Shown here one piece after another: positions 33,280 through 47,515 of a stretch of DNA of 64,000 nucleotides (position 1 is the stretch's first letter; every line of letters begins with the position of its first letter). Under the pieces are notes generated by a model. It saw only the letters and a program-made list of their open reading frames with translations. It did no database searches and had not been told where the DNA came from. The position numbers and the translations under genes are program-made. This DNA comes from Flaccisagitta enflata (lineage: Eukaryota > Chaetognatha > Sagittoidea > Aphragmophora): assembly GCA_965153355.1 (NCBI GenBank), contig OZ231126.1:69440001-69504000 (forward strand), in the 5' to 3' direction.

Positions 33280-33506
33280 GGATAAAAAATATGCCTGCGA
33301 AAAAGCGCGAACTGTCAACATTACAAAAGGGAGGGTTTTCACAGAACAATAAAGCATGAATAGTTCGAGGTTCGGTCCAATGGAAGAAAAATCAATCTCT
33401 TTCACTCTTTATATCAAATCAGTTATCATGATCTGCTGAATGTCATTGAGAGTTATCCCTAGGCTTCTCCTCCCACCACCTACCATAAAAAAAAATGCAT
33501 CACTGA

Positions 33507-34126
33507 ACACAGTGGGCCTTAACTGGGTATGAGTTAAAAAAAATCCCTAATGGTAGTGACTGGCATTAATAGGTACAATTTATAGTGCAGAATTGATGTA
33601 AAACCTTAAAAAAAAATTTTCCTTGAAAATTTTTGCAAAAATTGTTAAAAAGTATCAATTTTCTCATATATTTATATATAGATCTCAAAGATATATCAGT
33701 TTCAAAGTTCTGACTCAAGATTCACATTCCTGGTGAAATTTCCAATCATTTGATAGGTCACACTATATACTTTCATGAATGAATAAGATTTTCATTTTTT
33801 AAGCCACCGTTACAAAGAAAGCAACGGTGGCTTAGAATATAAAAATCTTTTTTTTTCATGAAAGTATATAATGTGACCTATCAAATGATTGGAAATTTCA
33901 CCAGGAATGTAAATCTTGAGTCAGAATTCTGAAACTAAGATATCTTTGAGATCTATTTGTAAATATATGCAAAAACTGATACTTTTTAGCAATTTTTGCC
34001 AAAATTTTCAAGGGTAATTTTTTTAAGAGTTCATATCAATTCTCCACTATAAATTGTACCTACTCATACAAGTCATTACCATTAGGGATTTTTTTGATCT
34101 CATACCTAGTTAAGGCCCACTGTGTG
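33507..34126. mobile_element. Near-perfect 620-bp foldback element
   Basis: CACAGTGGGCCTTAACT at the left is mirrored by AGTTAAGGCCCACTGTG at the right. Pairing is nearly continuous to a central hairpin AAGCCACCGT...ACGGTGGCTT at 33801-33833. Few mismatches suggest a young element or arms kept alike. Flanks share TGAA in the 8-bp windows outside CAGTGGG, too weak to claim a target duplication. No ORF. Confidence 0.85.
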
Positions 34127-34592
34127 AAAGTAAGTTCCCCGAGGTTACAGCAATGAATCTGCGTCACTCAAAAATACTGATGCATGATGCCATTATTTCA
34201 TCGTCTCGTTTCTGCTCTCTCACCGTAGGCAGGGGCGTACTTCCCCTAACCCACTCCCCTCTACACACACACTTGCAGGGTCGGAAATACTCGCTCCTGC
34301 ACTTTTTGGCTCTTGCGTTACGGACTGACCTACGGAAGGACGGAGGGACAAACTGAAGAAGAGATGCGAGTCAGCGACAAAAAATACGTATCCAGATTTG
34401 TCTAATTTTGTCCTATGGTGGTGTCCTCGTGTGGATCTTTCAACAACAATAGTTCTCATCCTCGGTTGACCCTTTTGTTGGCCGCTTGACATCTACGCCC
34501 GAGACACAGAGAAAGGACATCTACCGCGAGAAACTGAAAGGACCACGCCCTTTCATTGTCAACTCTCTCTCTAGGCTCGTATTTATACAAAT

Positions 34593-34594
<2 letters not shown>

Positions 34595-34655
<61 letters not shown>

Positions 34656-34710
34656 GAAGAGAAAGAGAAAGAGAAAGAGAGAGAGAAAGAGGGAGAGAAA
34701 GAGGAAAATA
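34595..34710. repeat. (GA)n passing into (GAAA/GAGG)n
   Basis: About 55 bp of GA followed by purine-only tetra- and hexanucleotides. Confidence 0.9.
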
Positions 34711-34965
34711 AGCTTGCGTCTATGAATAATTTTGGCTATACAACAAACGCAATTGTAACATGCGCATGGATACGTACGTTTCAGGCCCTGTTTGCAGTTG
34801 AGTTTGCACATTTGCATAGTTTAATGAATAAGCAAATTGATTAGCATGGTAATTTATTATGAATGGGACAAATTACAAATACAACAGACTCTCCCACACT
34901 TCTCTGTACCTAACTTGAAAACACAGACATTCAACGAAAAAAAAAACACTGGCTACAAGTCTTGC

Positions 34966-35000
34966 GTGCGCGCGTGCGTGCGCGCCTGCGTGCGCGTGAA
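34966..35000. repeat. GCGT/GCGC alternating purine-pyrimidine run
   Basis: About 35 bp of alternating G(C/T)G(C/T), a sequence type able to adopt Z-DNA. Confidence 0.75.
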
Positions 35001-35740
35001 AGCACAACTTTACATGCGCATTTGCATAAACACGCGAAGAAGAAACGGCGTTTGAATTTGGCGAGACCGGGATTGACTGCGATGATCGCGTGAGGACTTT
35101 GGCAGATTTAAGAGCATCATCAATAATCGGTCATGACAGACTCACAGAGATGCATTAGTAGGAGCCAAAGGTTTTTGTCCCCCCCCCACCCCCTCGCAAG
35201 TCGTTGGTCGCGATGCGCGACAAACAAGTTAGCCATCGAGGCATAATTGAACAGGTGAGAATGCAGAAGCGTTATTCCCGCCTCTTGCTTTAGTTTACGC
35301 TCGCACTTTTGCTTTTGCTTCTTTGCTTTCTCTTTTTTGCAGTTCATATGCTACCAGCATTCTGGCCCCGCAAATTGAAAGGAGGCAGTAACTTTATTAT
35401 CCTTGATTGTACATGGATAGTTCATAGTTGAAGAAGCCTTTATTTGAGGACTCAATGACAGGCTGAGAGTAGGGGTGACACTTCAGAGTGATTGTAACAA
35501 GAGCACTTGAAGTTGAACAGCGTTCCTTTTACAAGGGAAACCGTACATGCAGTAGGGAGGTGTGTCCACAAACTTCCATAAGGCGATAAGAGAGCAACAT
35601 TTGCATTTACACCTGCGGAGTGACCTCGAATACGACTATCAATTGCCCTAAATTGTTGCTCGTCCTCTCGCCAGGAATGTCTGAGCGTATGTCTGAATGC
35701 TTGTTGTACCTTTGCTTACTGCTATTTTTGGCTCAGAATT
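35001..35740. other. No gene seen
   Basis: Mixed sequence with C7 at 35179; short frames only. Confidence 0.45.
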
Positions 35741-35946
<206 letters not shown>

Positions 35947-36118
35947 CGTTAGTTGATAATGACATAAATTCACGGGAGTTTCACGTTGGCGAGAATACTC
36001 AGAAGTAACGCTGCCGAGGAGGAGGGCACTCAAGGCCGAATCCTCATCTGAAAATGTTCCCACACCACTCAAGGCAGAATCAGACTAGAGTAGTCACAGA
36101 TTTTACTGCTCATTTTTT

Positions 36119-36241
36119 AGGTGCGACAGAGCACCTCTATGACTGGCCATTTTGGTCAGTCAGTTAGTTGGTGTGTAGGTTGGGTAATGCATTTGTTCGA
36201 CGATCCACATGTTGCACCTTATTGGCCTATTTGGCCTCGTT
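36119..36241 (-). mobile_element. H4 element (HINE-like, AGGTGC subterminal repeat)
   Basis: A perfect terminal hairpin AGGTGCGACAGAGCACCT follows TTTTTT. The other end has GTTGCACCTTATTGGCCTAT, whose GCACCT is the complement of the hairpin arm. The core is GGTCAGTCAGTTAGTTGG. Total about 123 bp. Confidence 0.75.
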
Positions 36242-36432
36242 ATTAAAGTAGTTTATGAATGTACACTAAAAAAGAAATTTTTCTTGGGCCTGATTTATAC
36301 TTTATTTATATATGACATTTATTCACACATGAAGTGTAGCACAACAAAATAGAAAGGCGGAGCATGAGCATAAGATTATGGTAACGAGATACAGGCAATA
36401 GATGACGGAAAAAAAAAGAAAAAAAGGAGACA

Positions 36433-39290
36433 TTAGCAAAATGCTCTAACAAGCATATTAGGGTCACAAGATCGCGCCCGAGAGATAAAGTTTTGCTGAC
36501 GACGTTCAACCAACTGTTCCCATGTAGGTCGACCAAGGGATTGCTGAAGGTTTGTCACACTCTCAAAGTAGCGATAACCAAAGAGCTTCCGAAATATCGA
36601 GTTGTAAGCGACACGTAAAGAGCGTTTTTCATCCCGATTTGATACAGCTATGGTCTCAATAGCATAAGTGATTATGGGCACGCAATGAGCTTCCAAGAGA
36701 CGCAGAAGCACCATGTCGTCCGATCTTTCTTCAACGCGTAGAATTGAATTGAGTGATCGATAGAAAGATTTTGCTCTTTCAGAAATTGAGCAATCGAATC
36801 TTCGACCGTCGGTGAGAACAACACCGAGATATTTCCAATTTGAGACCCAATCGATGGGGGCTCCATTAAGCATGGGCTGATAGTGAGAGCTCAGTGGTCT
36901 GCCGAAAAACATATTTTTGGATTTTTTCACATTGAGACAGATATCCCAATCCGTGCAGAAGGTGCTGCATATATCAAGAAGCTGCTGAAGGCCTTTTAAA
37001 GATGGTGCAAGGATGCACATGTCATCCGCGTAGAAGAGGGCTGCGGCAAACAATTCAGCGATATAACAGCCAATGCCACTTTTCTTCAGTAAATAAATCA
37101 ATTCATCAACGTAAATGTTGTACAGGTCTGGTGAAAGAATGCCGCCTTGTCTAACACCGGCTGTGACGTTGAACCACGAACTAAAGTGGCCATTCCACTT
37201 GACTCTGCATTGCAAACTGTCATACCAAGTTATCAAAATGTCTAAAAAGCATTTAGGGATATCTCGTTCAATCAGTTTGATAAAGAGACCAGAGTGAACG
37301 ACTCTGTCAAAGGCCTTTGAGGCATCAAGAAAAGAGCAATATACTCGGCTCCCGTGATCAACGTAATAGTTGATTGTTTCCCGAAGGCAGTAAAGGGCAT
37401 GGTTTGTTGACAATTTTCTTTTGAAGCCAAATTGGTAAAGTGAGGTTTTGAGACTATTGGCAAACTTGTTACGCAAAATTATCTCAAAGATTTTGGATGC
37501 CATGGGAGAAATTGTGATTCCCCGATAGAGATGTCACTGCTATTGCCGTTCCTGTCCTTAATGATTGGGACAATTGTCCCAAAACGAAACTGCTCGGGGA
37601 CATATGCATGTTTCAGCATGTAGTTGAACAATGAGGTTAGCCTTAGCATGAGAGCCAATGGCCCATTCATGAAATGTTCTGCTTGCAATCCATCATCGTC
37701 GGAGCATTTGCCTTGATTCATGGCACAAATGGCGTCGATAGTATCATTCAAAGAAATGGAGTAAGAATCACAATCACAATTTGCACTGTGCCGGTGGGAG
37801 AACTTTGCATACTGGAGCTGAAACTCGGAATCCAGTGCACATACTTTTTCTGAGTTGTTTGGTTCAGAATTTTTTTGAAAATTTGACTGAAACGCTGACG
37901 CAATTCCATCCCTTGTTGTCTGACCATCGACGACAGGAGCAAAACTATTCTTGTCTTTGCCATAAACGGATCGCCACCATTTCCAGAAAGACTGAGTGTC
38001 TTCGTTAGACATTGCCGAGTGGAGTTTGTTCCAAGCTGACTGTTTTGGGGCCCTTTTGGCGCGGCGAATTTCGTTTTTATAAGTGGCCCTAACACGCAGC
38101 CTTTCCAAGCAAATGGGGCCTTGGCGAGGACGACCTTCAGCAATCCACATGGACTGCACTGAGATGTTTTGGTTTCGGAGCTGTGTGAGAGCCGGTGTCC
38201 ACCAGTCCTTTTCTACTCCAACCGTCTTTTTTGGGAGAGATTTTGAAGCATCTTTTACACAGGAGATGATATCATTATATTCATCTTGCATGTCTTGTCT
38301 ACAGGCGTCACTTGTACACCCACATGGTTGACGGCAGAGAGAGACTCCAAGAGGCGTTTGCCGCTGAAGCAGGTTCTGCTCCAGCCTTCTGCTGTAGTCA
38401 GAGATTGTGTTGTTAGACAACTTTGCCCAATTAACAGACAACTGAGAATCCGTTTGATTTTGAACCGTATTCGGCGGCTGAATCTGAAGCCTGATGTTCA
38501 TCAAGATTGGAAGATGATCTGAACAATTGTCGCCATCATCAAGTATCCGATGGTTATGACTTGAGCCATCAAGAAATGATTTGCTGACTATAAAATGATC
38601 GTTGAACTTTTTTTGATCCAAGGTATCATGACGGTATGTGTATCGAGGGGCTGAGATAAAGCTATCACAATATGCAAATGAGTATTTTGTCAGTAAATCA
38701 CTCCACAAAGGATACAATGGAGATTCACCCTTTAGTTCTGTGTTTAGATCACCTCCTATCACAATTTCATGGTGTGGATGATCTTCTATAAGCAATTCGA
38801 TCATTGAGATTGCATCAATTGTATCATTCATGCATTGATCCCGTTTGCTCGCATTGTAAAATGGCATGTAGACTGAGATGAATAAGATGATGCGATCCGA
38901 AGAATTCAACTCTACAGCCACAACACGCTTGTGTTTATAGTTAGACACAGGTTTTATAAGATGATTCAGATCGGGAGACCAACAAATAGCTACTCCTCCA
39001 TATGGGCGACCTCGATAAATCCCAGAAGAGACACTATCTTCCATGCCAGAATGAGCAACATATTGACAGTTAAGTTGCTGTAACTTTGATAGATGGAACT
39101 CGCTAAGCCAGTGCTCCTGTAACATCCAGATGCCTTTGTATGAACTGATGCAGTCTTTGACATACTGTGACTAGGTTGAGAAGCCATGGAGATTAAAAGA
39201 CGCAATGGTCACATCCTTTTCACTTGAAATCGAGGCAGCGAAAACAATGGTGACAAAAATGAGAGAGAAGAGGGAGCTACAATGAGCCAT
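36433..39290 (-). pseudogene. LINE ORF2: APE-type endonuclease and reverse transcriptase, two lesions
   Basis: ORF2 starts with an ATG at 39290, overlapping ORF1 by 14 nt. The endonuclease begins with SFNLHGFS (residues 31-38) and continues through QEHW, GGDLN (about 179-183) and SDHLP (about 257-261), so the catalytic motifs are present. A linker with Trp/Arg-rich helices follows. Reverse transcriptase motifs are FLDASKAFD, RQGGILSP and the catalytic YADD; the C terminus finishes at TGA/TAG near 36433. Lesion one is an in-frame TAG at 39171-39173, right after HGFST. Lesion two is a frame change at about 37526-37530, where DIS should run into an NYRG motif. The second copy at 23.4 kb still has NYR, so about 4 nt appear deleted here. 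Everything else is open for long stretches, so the damage is probably recent. Confidence 0.9.
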
Positions 39291-40787
39291 TTTCGCCGCC
39301 GGTGGCGACGTTGGGATTTGCTTTCTTTTTGAGCTTGACCCAATCTGCGACTTTAACGTGCTGAGGCCAAATGAGAGGTGATTTTGCTCGCTCACCATGT
39401 TCACGGGCGACACGAACTTTGGCAGCTTTGGTGCCCTTGATTTTGGAATTGAGAATAAACACATCTCGAACTTCTAATCCGTGCTGGTGTAGATGAGCTC
39501 TGACCTTGTCGGCTGTGACTGACTCACTCAGCCTAGAGACCGAGATGTCCCAGAAATCGCGAACAATGGGAGGTACTCCTTCCAAAAGATCGGTGTTCTT
39601 TTTGTCTGCCTGACCGGTGACTGGAATTATTTTTCTTTTGTCTCGGGCAGTGACCAGATTCCAAGGTCGATCACGAGATTTGGTTGCCGAGGAATAAGAT
39701 TTTCGAGTGTCTGGATTTTTGGGCGAAGGAGCTGCGTTTTTGTTGACAGCTGCCGCTGTTGCCGCCGCAGCCGCGGACGCAGTCGCCGCTGCCGCCGCCG
39801 CCGCCGCCGACTCCTGTTCAGTTGTCACAGCAGGTGATCCCGCTGAGATGCCCGTGGACGGCCTCGTGGGCGAAATCTGTTGATCCGGCGCCGCCGACGC
39901 CGCAGACGCCGCCGAGAGCGCCGCCGTAGAAATCGGCGAGTTTGGGACGCCGCCGCCGAGATTGACGACGAAGTAGACGTCGATGAGATAGACGACGATG
40001 AGACAGACGCCTCTGCCGATGAGACAGACGCCTCTGCGATTGTAGGCGAGACAGACGGCACCGCTGAGATTGGCGGCGAGATAAGTGGCGCCGCCGAGAT
40101 CGACGCCGAGATACGCGGCGCCGCTGAGATTGACGACGATGAAACCGTCGCTATTGGAATGACTGGCGCCGGTCCAGGAAGAACTGAGAGATGGACGCCT
40201 GAAGACGCCGATGAAAACAACGCAAATTCTGGCGCCGAATCGAGTCTTTGACGAGGAACAAATGAAGGGAGAGTAGCGTCTAATCTCCGTTTACGTGGAT
40301 TGTCAAAGTCAATTGGCGTGTCCGACGATTCTGATGGCAATCTGTCGTGAATCGCGGTTAATGATTCGGTGACAGACTCTAATTGAGACTGAAGTACAGT
40401 ATTCTGTTCTTGTAGTTTGATGATTGATGAGATCAAAAACTGCAGGTTGTATTTGTCGGCGTTGACAGATGGCAAACGGGTTGGATCTGCCGCAACAAAT
40501 TGGGTTTGAAGCTGACCGCCACGTTCAGTGTCGACAATTTCCCAAATGTCAATAATGTCTTTGGCGACTTTGTTTTCCACGTTTTGACCGATACGACTCT
40601 TCTTAGAAGAATTGATGGCGTCCGAGATGTGGCATTTTTCACATAGAGAAATGAGAATTTGTTTTGCCGTGATTAATTCATCCTTGGAATAGGAATCCAA
40701 AAGAATTGAGTTGAGATTTTGACGGTTGAGTTTGTCAAATTGCGACGAGACGAAACACAGAATTTCATTCACTGTGTAAGGATCCAT
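39277..40787 (-). pseudogene. LINE ORF1 protein (coiled coil, Ala/Ser-rich linker, RRM-like C terminus), one frameshift
   Basis: The ATG at 40787 opens 320 codons. An N-terminal helical domain (MDPYTVNEILCFV, CEKCHISDAI) comes first. A likely coiled coil follows (LQEQNTVLQSQLESVTESL, about residues 120-145), then a Ser/Ala-rich linker. Within a GCC-rich stretch near 39955 the reading frame changes by one position. Past that point the original frame gives a spurious Arg-rich tail ending at 39825. The correct frame resumes as an Ala-rich run and ends at 39277 with a basic C-terminal domain (DISVSRLSESVTADKVRAHL, WPQHVKVADWVKLKKK). This is expected to be an RNA-binding ORF1p. The GCC/GCT repeat is a natural slippage site; an assembly error is an alternative. 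Confidence 0.82.
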
Positions 40788-41000
40788 GGTTGATCGTATG
40801 CGAGATAAGAAGATTGATTTGTTGAAAAAGTCCGACCATCGAGGAGAGATGCATGACCATTAGGAAAAAGGGTGCGAGAGAAAAGTATCCCTTTTCATAG
40901 AATCGGTGAGATTTCTTGTGTTAATCCGTCGGCGAAAAAAAAAAAGTCGCGGAAAATCAGGAGATGTTGTCTCGGTGGTGGACTGGACTGGACTGGACTA

Positions 41001-41831
<831 letters not shown>

Positions 41832-42077
41832 TTTCACTTTGTTTCTTCTTTTTTTTCTTTTTCTTTTTTTTTCTTTATTTTTTTTTTCTATTTTTTCTAT
41901 TTTCTTTGTTTTTTTTCTTTGTATCCTTCTTTCTTTCTGTTTTTTTTTTCATTTTTTTTTATTCCTTCCTTCTTTTCTTTATTGTTTTCCTTTTTCTTTT
42001 TTTTTTTCCTTTGTTTCTTTTTTTTTCTTCTTTCTTTCTTTCTCTCTTTCTTTCCTTCTTTCCTTATTTTGATTTTT

Positions 42078-42288
42078 AGTCGCGTGCACGCGACTCTACA
42101 ACTCGCTTTGTCCGTCCGTCTGTCGGTTGGTCAGTCAGTCAGTTGGTTGGTTGGTCAGTTGGTCACACTTTACTTTTTTTCATGATTTTATTTCTTTGAC
42201 CTCACTGCTCCTGCTTAAATGATCTGGTGACCTCAAATATGGCCCCTGTCCACCCGCACACGACTTCGATAGCTGTGTATCCGGCCTT
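42078..42288 (-). mobile_element. H1 element
   Basis: Perfect hairpin AGTCGCGTGCACGCGACT after TTTTT, GTCCGTCCGTCTGTCGG core, CTCACTGCTCCTGC, CACCCGCACACGACT, end TATCCGGCCTT. Confidence 0.87.
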
Positions 42289-42718
42289 TATAACATGAAA
42301 ACATGAAAATCATTAGGCTTAACAGGGGTCGGTTTTTTTAATGATTATTTGGCAATATTATATTGAACAGACTTACACCTTGACTGTATAAAAAACTGTA
42401 GATTATTATTTCTATTGCTGAGGTCAAAGCTGGGAATAAAAATGAGTTTTACGCTCTGATGAGACACCATAATTATGTTTTTACTACCTATTCTAACTTG
42501 TTTGATCATAAGCTCTCTTTTGCAAAAGGTTATTCATGATTGTGAGGAGATGATATACTATGTTTATGAGCACAAACTAAAAAAAAACTCTGTCCGTCAC
42601 AACCACCCTAGGTTTTGCGGGGCTCTTAAAAAGAATACCTTGGCAAAATTCTTTTTTGATGTGCTTGTCCTTTCTTGCAGGTGTTGTTGCTTTCATGAAG
42701 CCCAAAAACGATATTTTT

Positions 42719-42874
42719 AGACGCAGACACGCGACTCTACACCTTGCCGTGTTGGTTGGTAGGTCGGTCGGTCCGTCCGTCCGTCCGTCCGTAACATTTT
42801 TGAATTCAGAGTGGTTTTCGCATTATTGCTCACGCCCAACCGTCCGCGACTGGATTGCCGTGTATCCGGCCTTG
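42719..42874 (-). mobile_element. H2 element
   Basis: Hairpin side AGACGCAGACACGCGACTCT, GGTCGGTCCGTCCGTCC core, then CGTCCGCGACTGGATTGCCG and TATCCGGCCTTG before TTTT. Confidence 0.82.
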
Positions 42875-43212
42875 TTTTATTATCATCTTCATCTTTTTTG
42901 AGATGGAAGAAAAAATCGGAGATTTTTCTGCTCCATGCCTCCTACTCAGTAAAGTGTTTCAGAAACAATCTCAGGTATCTGACATGTGACATTGTTAATG
43001 CTACCGAGAATTCTCGGTTGGATTACCCACTCAAATTCACAAGTGTGTTTTTTCTGCTTTTTTCTCTTTTTTCATGCTACGACGTTAACGGATGAATATT
43101 CAGGTAAGCACAAAGTCAATTTATCTATGATGATACATATCCATAAGAAAAAAGATAACGGAAACGAAGAGGGGGGAATAGAAAGAAAGAAAGCTACAGA
43201 AATGGATAGGAT

Positions 43213-43218
<6 letters not shown>

Positions 43219-43294
<76 letters not shown>
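43219..43294. repeat. (CT)n microsatellite
   Basis: About 75 bp of pure CT. Confidence 0.95.
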
Positions 43295-43297
<3 letters not shown>

Positions 43298-43408
43298 TTT
43301 ACATTTTTTCCCATTTCTGAAGTCTCATCCCTGTACTAGGCCATAACTTGGTGAGAATGATGACGTATGGGAAGAGATGATTCAATGGCATTACCGATCG
43401 TAAAGTAA

Positions 43409-43658
43409 GGGGGCGTTTCTAGTCAAAGACGATTGCGTTTTGAAAGGGCCACTCGGTCGCTCGCTACATTCGTTCGCTCGCACCGCTTGCTTCGCTCACT
43501 CGCTCTGCAGCGCTTTGCTCACTTGCTCCGTTCACGGGCTCGCTCACTCACTTCGCTCACTCCCTCGTGGGACAGTCGAAATTCTTGAATACATGTTCAC
43601 GCTGTGATCGCGTTTCACGGGAACAAATGCGTTTTTCATCTTCACTAGAAACACGCCC
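43409..43658. mobile_element. PIF/Harbinger-like MITE with TAA target duplication
   Basis: 250 bp flanked by TAA on both sides (43406-43408, 43659-43661). Termini GGGGGCGTTTCTAGTCAA and, on the other strand, GGGCGTGTTTCTAGTGAA agree at 15 of 18 positions. The interior is full of CGCTC/TCGCTCACT repeats. A 3-bp TWA duplication is characteristic of PIF/Harbinger. No ORF. Confidence 0.85.
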
Positions 43659-43679
43659 TAAGTGTCAAGATCCAACAAT

Positions 43680-43760
43680 TATGCACGCACTATGCGCGCT
43701 GTGCGCGTCATGTGCGTTATGCGCACTATGAGCGCTATGCGCACTTTGTGCGGTATGCCT
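43680..43760. repeat. (TATGCGCRCT)n short tandem repeat
   Basis: Seven to eight imperfect ~10-bp units. Confidence 0.8.
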
Positions 43761-43978
43761 TCAATTCTCACTAAATTTGATAGATTTCATTTGGACATGA
43801 ACTTTTCCATCAATGTCCAAAAAATTACGATGAAATCGTAAGAGCAAATCACTTACATAAATACCATAAATACCATACATAAGTACCATGAATATACTTT
43901 ACTTTGACTAAGATCAAGAGTAGCACAAAAATATCTATGACTTCCGAAGTAAAAAGAAACAAATTGCAAATTATACGA

Positions 43979-44382
43979 TCAATCACTACAATGGTATTTC
44001 CCCATCATCAACTTATCTTTTTTTGCCATAGTGATACTAAAAGCCATACCTAGAATAGTTTCCTTCACAGATTTTTTTTCCTCAACATGCGCGATTGCGC
44101 GTATTTGCACCGTCTCAGCGCAGTCAGCCCTGTGATAGGCTTTTAATGCGTGCATACCCAACCCATTCTATTTCACTAATCGTCTAAAAATGTAATTATG
44201 ACATCTTTAGTACATGCTTCTATACAGTTACCAGGAGATATACTAAAGCCATGCATATCAAAGAAAGGGTCATTGGTCAAAATGTAGCTTTTTTCCCAAC
44301 AAGATCTTAAGGAAAAGTCCACGTTTTTAAAAATTGACTCATTATACGGTTCAGTACCTCTCTCAGTATTGCAGTGGAGCAA
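43979..44382 (-). other. Two short adjacent open frames, possible decayed coding sequence
   Basis: Minus-strand frames of 68 codons (44382-44176) and 60 codons (44161-43979) follow each other in different frames. Both have balanced composition (CWEKSYILTNDPFFDMHG; VEEKKSVKETILGMAF). No family recognised and no supporting splice signal. They lie between two inverted MITEs. They may be chance frames. Confidence 0.2.
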
Positions 44383-44661
44383 CGCTAGAGCGCACCCGCT
44401 AAAAAGGCATACCTGTCTTTAACGTAGACAACCTACTATTTCATGATAAGTGTTGTGGTTATTTCTCTAACGCCAATAAGGCAACTTCAAAACTAAGGTA
44501 TATTCTTGCTCATTCCCTTCTATCTTTTTAAGCTCAACTGCACTTAGTCATCCTTTCGCCACTACGAAGCAAAAAAGCTTGTCAATAGACTTCGGTATGG
44601 CTGATTAATGATTGTGTTATACACTGACATCTTACCGTAGAGGGCTTATCAACAACTCTTA

Positions 44662-44907
44662 GGGCGTGTTTCTAGTGAGCGCCAAAAACGTGTTTGTTCC
44701 CGTGAAACGCGATAACAGTGTGAACACATATTCAAGAATTTCAACTGTCCCACGAGGGAGGGAGCGAAGTGAGTGAGCGAGCTTGTGAACGGAGCAAGCG
44801 AGCAAAGCAGAGCGCTGCAGAGCGAGTGAGCGGTGCGAGCGAACGAACGTAGCAAGCGACCGAGTGGCCCTTTCAAAACGCGATCGTCTTTGACTAAAAA
44901 CGCCCCC
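44662..44907. mobile_element. PIF/Harbinger-like MITE, inverted copy, TTA target duplication
   Basis: 246 bp flanked by TTA (44659-44661, 44908-44910). It is the reverse complement of the element at 43409-43658, about 85% alike by eye, with the same termini. Confidence 0.85.
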
Positions 44908-45218
44908 TTAGTAAAAAAAAAAAACAAGAAAAAGTGAGAATGAAAAACAAACACAATGGAGACAGAGCTGCAGAGAAGCCTCATTAACGTTTCATTGTCG
45001 TTCAAGGTCCGGCTCCTTGTTGCGTAGGTGCCGGTTTTTGCTTAGTGTTGATATTTATTCTCAATCGTCCATCATGGCCTGGGATAGATTATCGTTATCA
45101 CCTTCTGATCCGTTTGTCTTTCAGTTAAAGGAATTGGATTCCCGATAAGTATAATCTGCGTAACACGCAAATAAGCGAGATAAAACCCCTCTTCGCTTTC
45201 CTTTATTTTTCCCTTTTT

Positions 45219-45423
45219 AGTCGCGTGCTACGCGACTCTACACCCCGCTTTGTCGGTCCGTCCGTCCGTCGGTCCGTCCGTCGGTCCGTCCGTCCGTCAC
45301 ACTTTACTTTTTCGGCGTTAATGGGGGTTTTGGCCTTATTGCTCCTGCTCAAATGTTCCACTGACCTCAATTATAGCTCCTGCCCACCCGCACGCGACTG
45401 GGGTAGCCGTGTATCCGGCCTTG
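45219..45423 (-). mobile_element. H1 element, consensus-like
   Basis: Hairpin AGTCGCGTGCTACGCGACT after TTTTT, ACACCCCGCTTTGTCGG, a GTCC/GTCG core of about 45 bp, CACTTTACTTTTTCGG, CTGCTCCTGC, CCCACCCGCACGCGACTGGG and TATCCGGCCTTG before TTTT. Confidence 0.9.
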
Positions 45424-45433
45424 TTTTCAATCA

Positions 45434-47515
<2,082 letters not shown>

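Larger units (their letters stand above)
36300..41000 (-). mobile_element. Non-LTR retrotransposon (LINE), nearly full length but broken
   Basis: The order on the minus strand is 5' UTR (about 41000-40788, with a GGACT tandem at 40977-40998), ORF1 and an overlapping ORF2 (endonuclease plus reverse transcriptase, no RNase H). A short 3' UTR contains AATAAA-type motifs near 36300-36325. I see no clear long poly-A tail or target duplication, so the limits are approximate. Three lesions (ORF1 frame change, ORF2 amber stop, ORF2 small deletion) make this copy non-autonomous. Because ORF2 is endonuclease plus reverse transcriptase only, it belongs to the CR1/Jockey-like range of LINEs; the exact clade is not determined. 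Confidence 0.9.

Noticed and set aside
36119-36300. H4 element as part of the LINE 3' end
   Set aside because: It has its own hairpin and subterminal repeat, and a related end occurs at 20925-20991, so it is a separate element next to the LINE.
39880-40251. Plus-strand 123-codon Asp/Glu/Ala-rich frame
   Set aside because: Antisense shadow of the Ser/Ala-rich linker of LINE ORF1.
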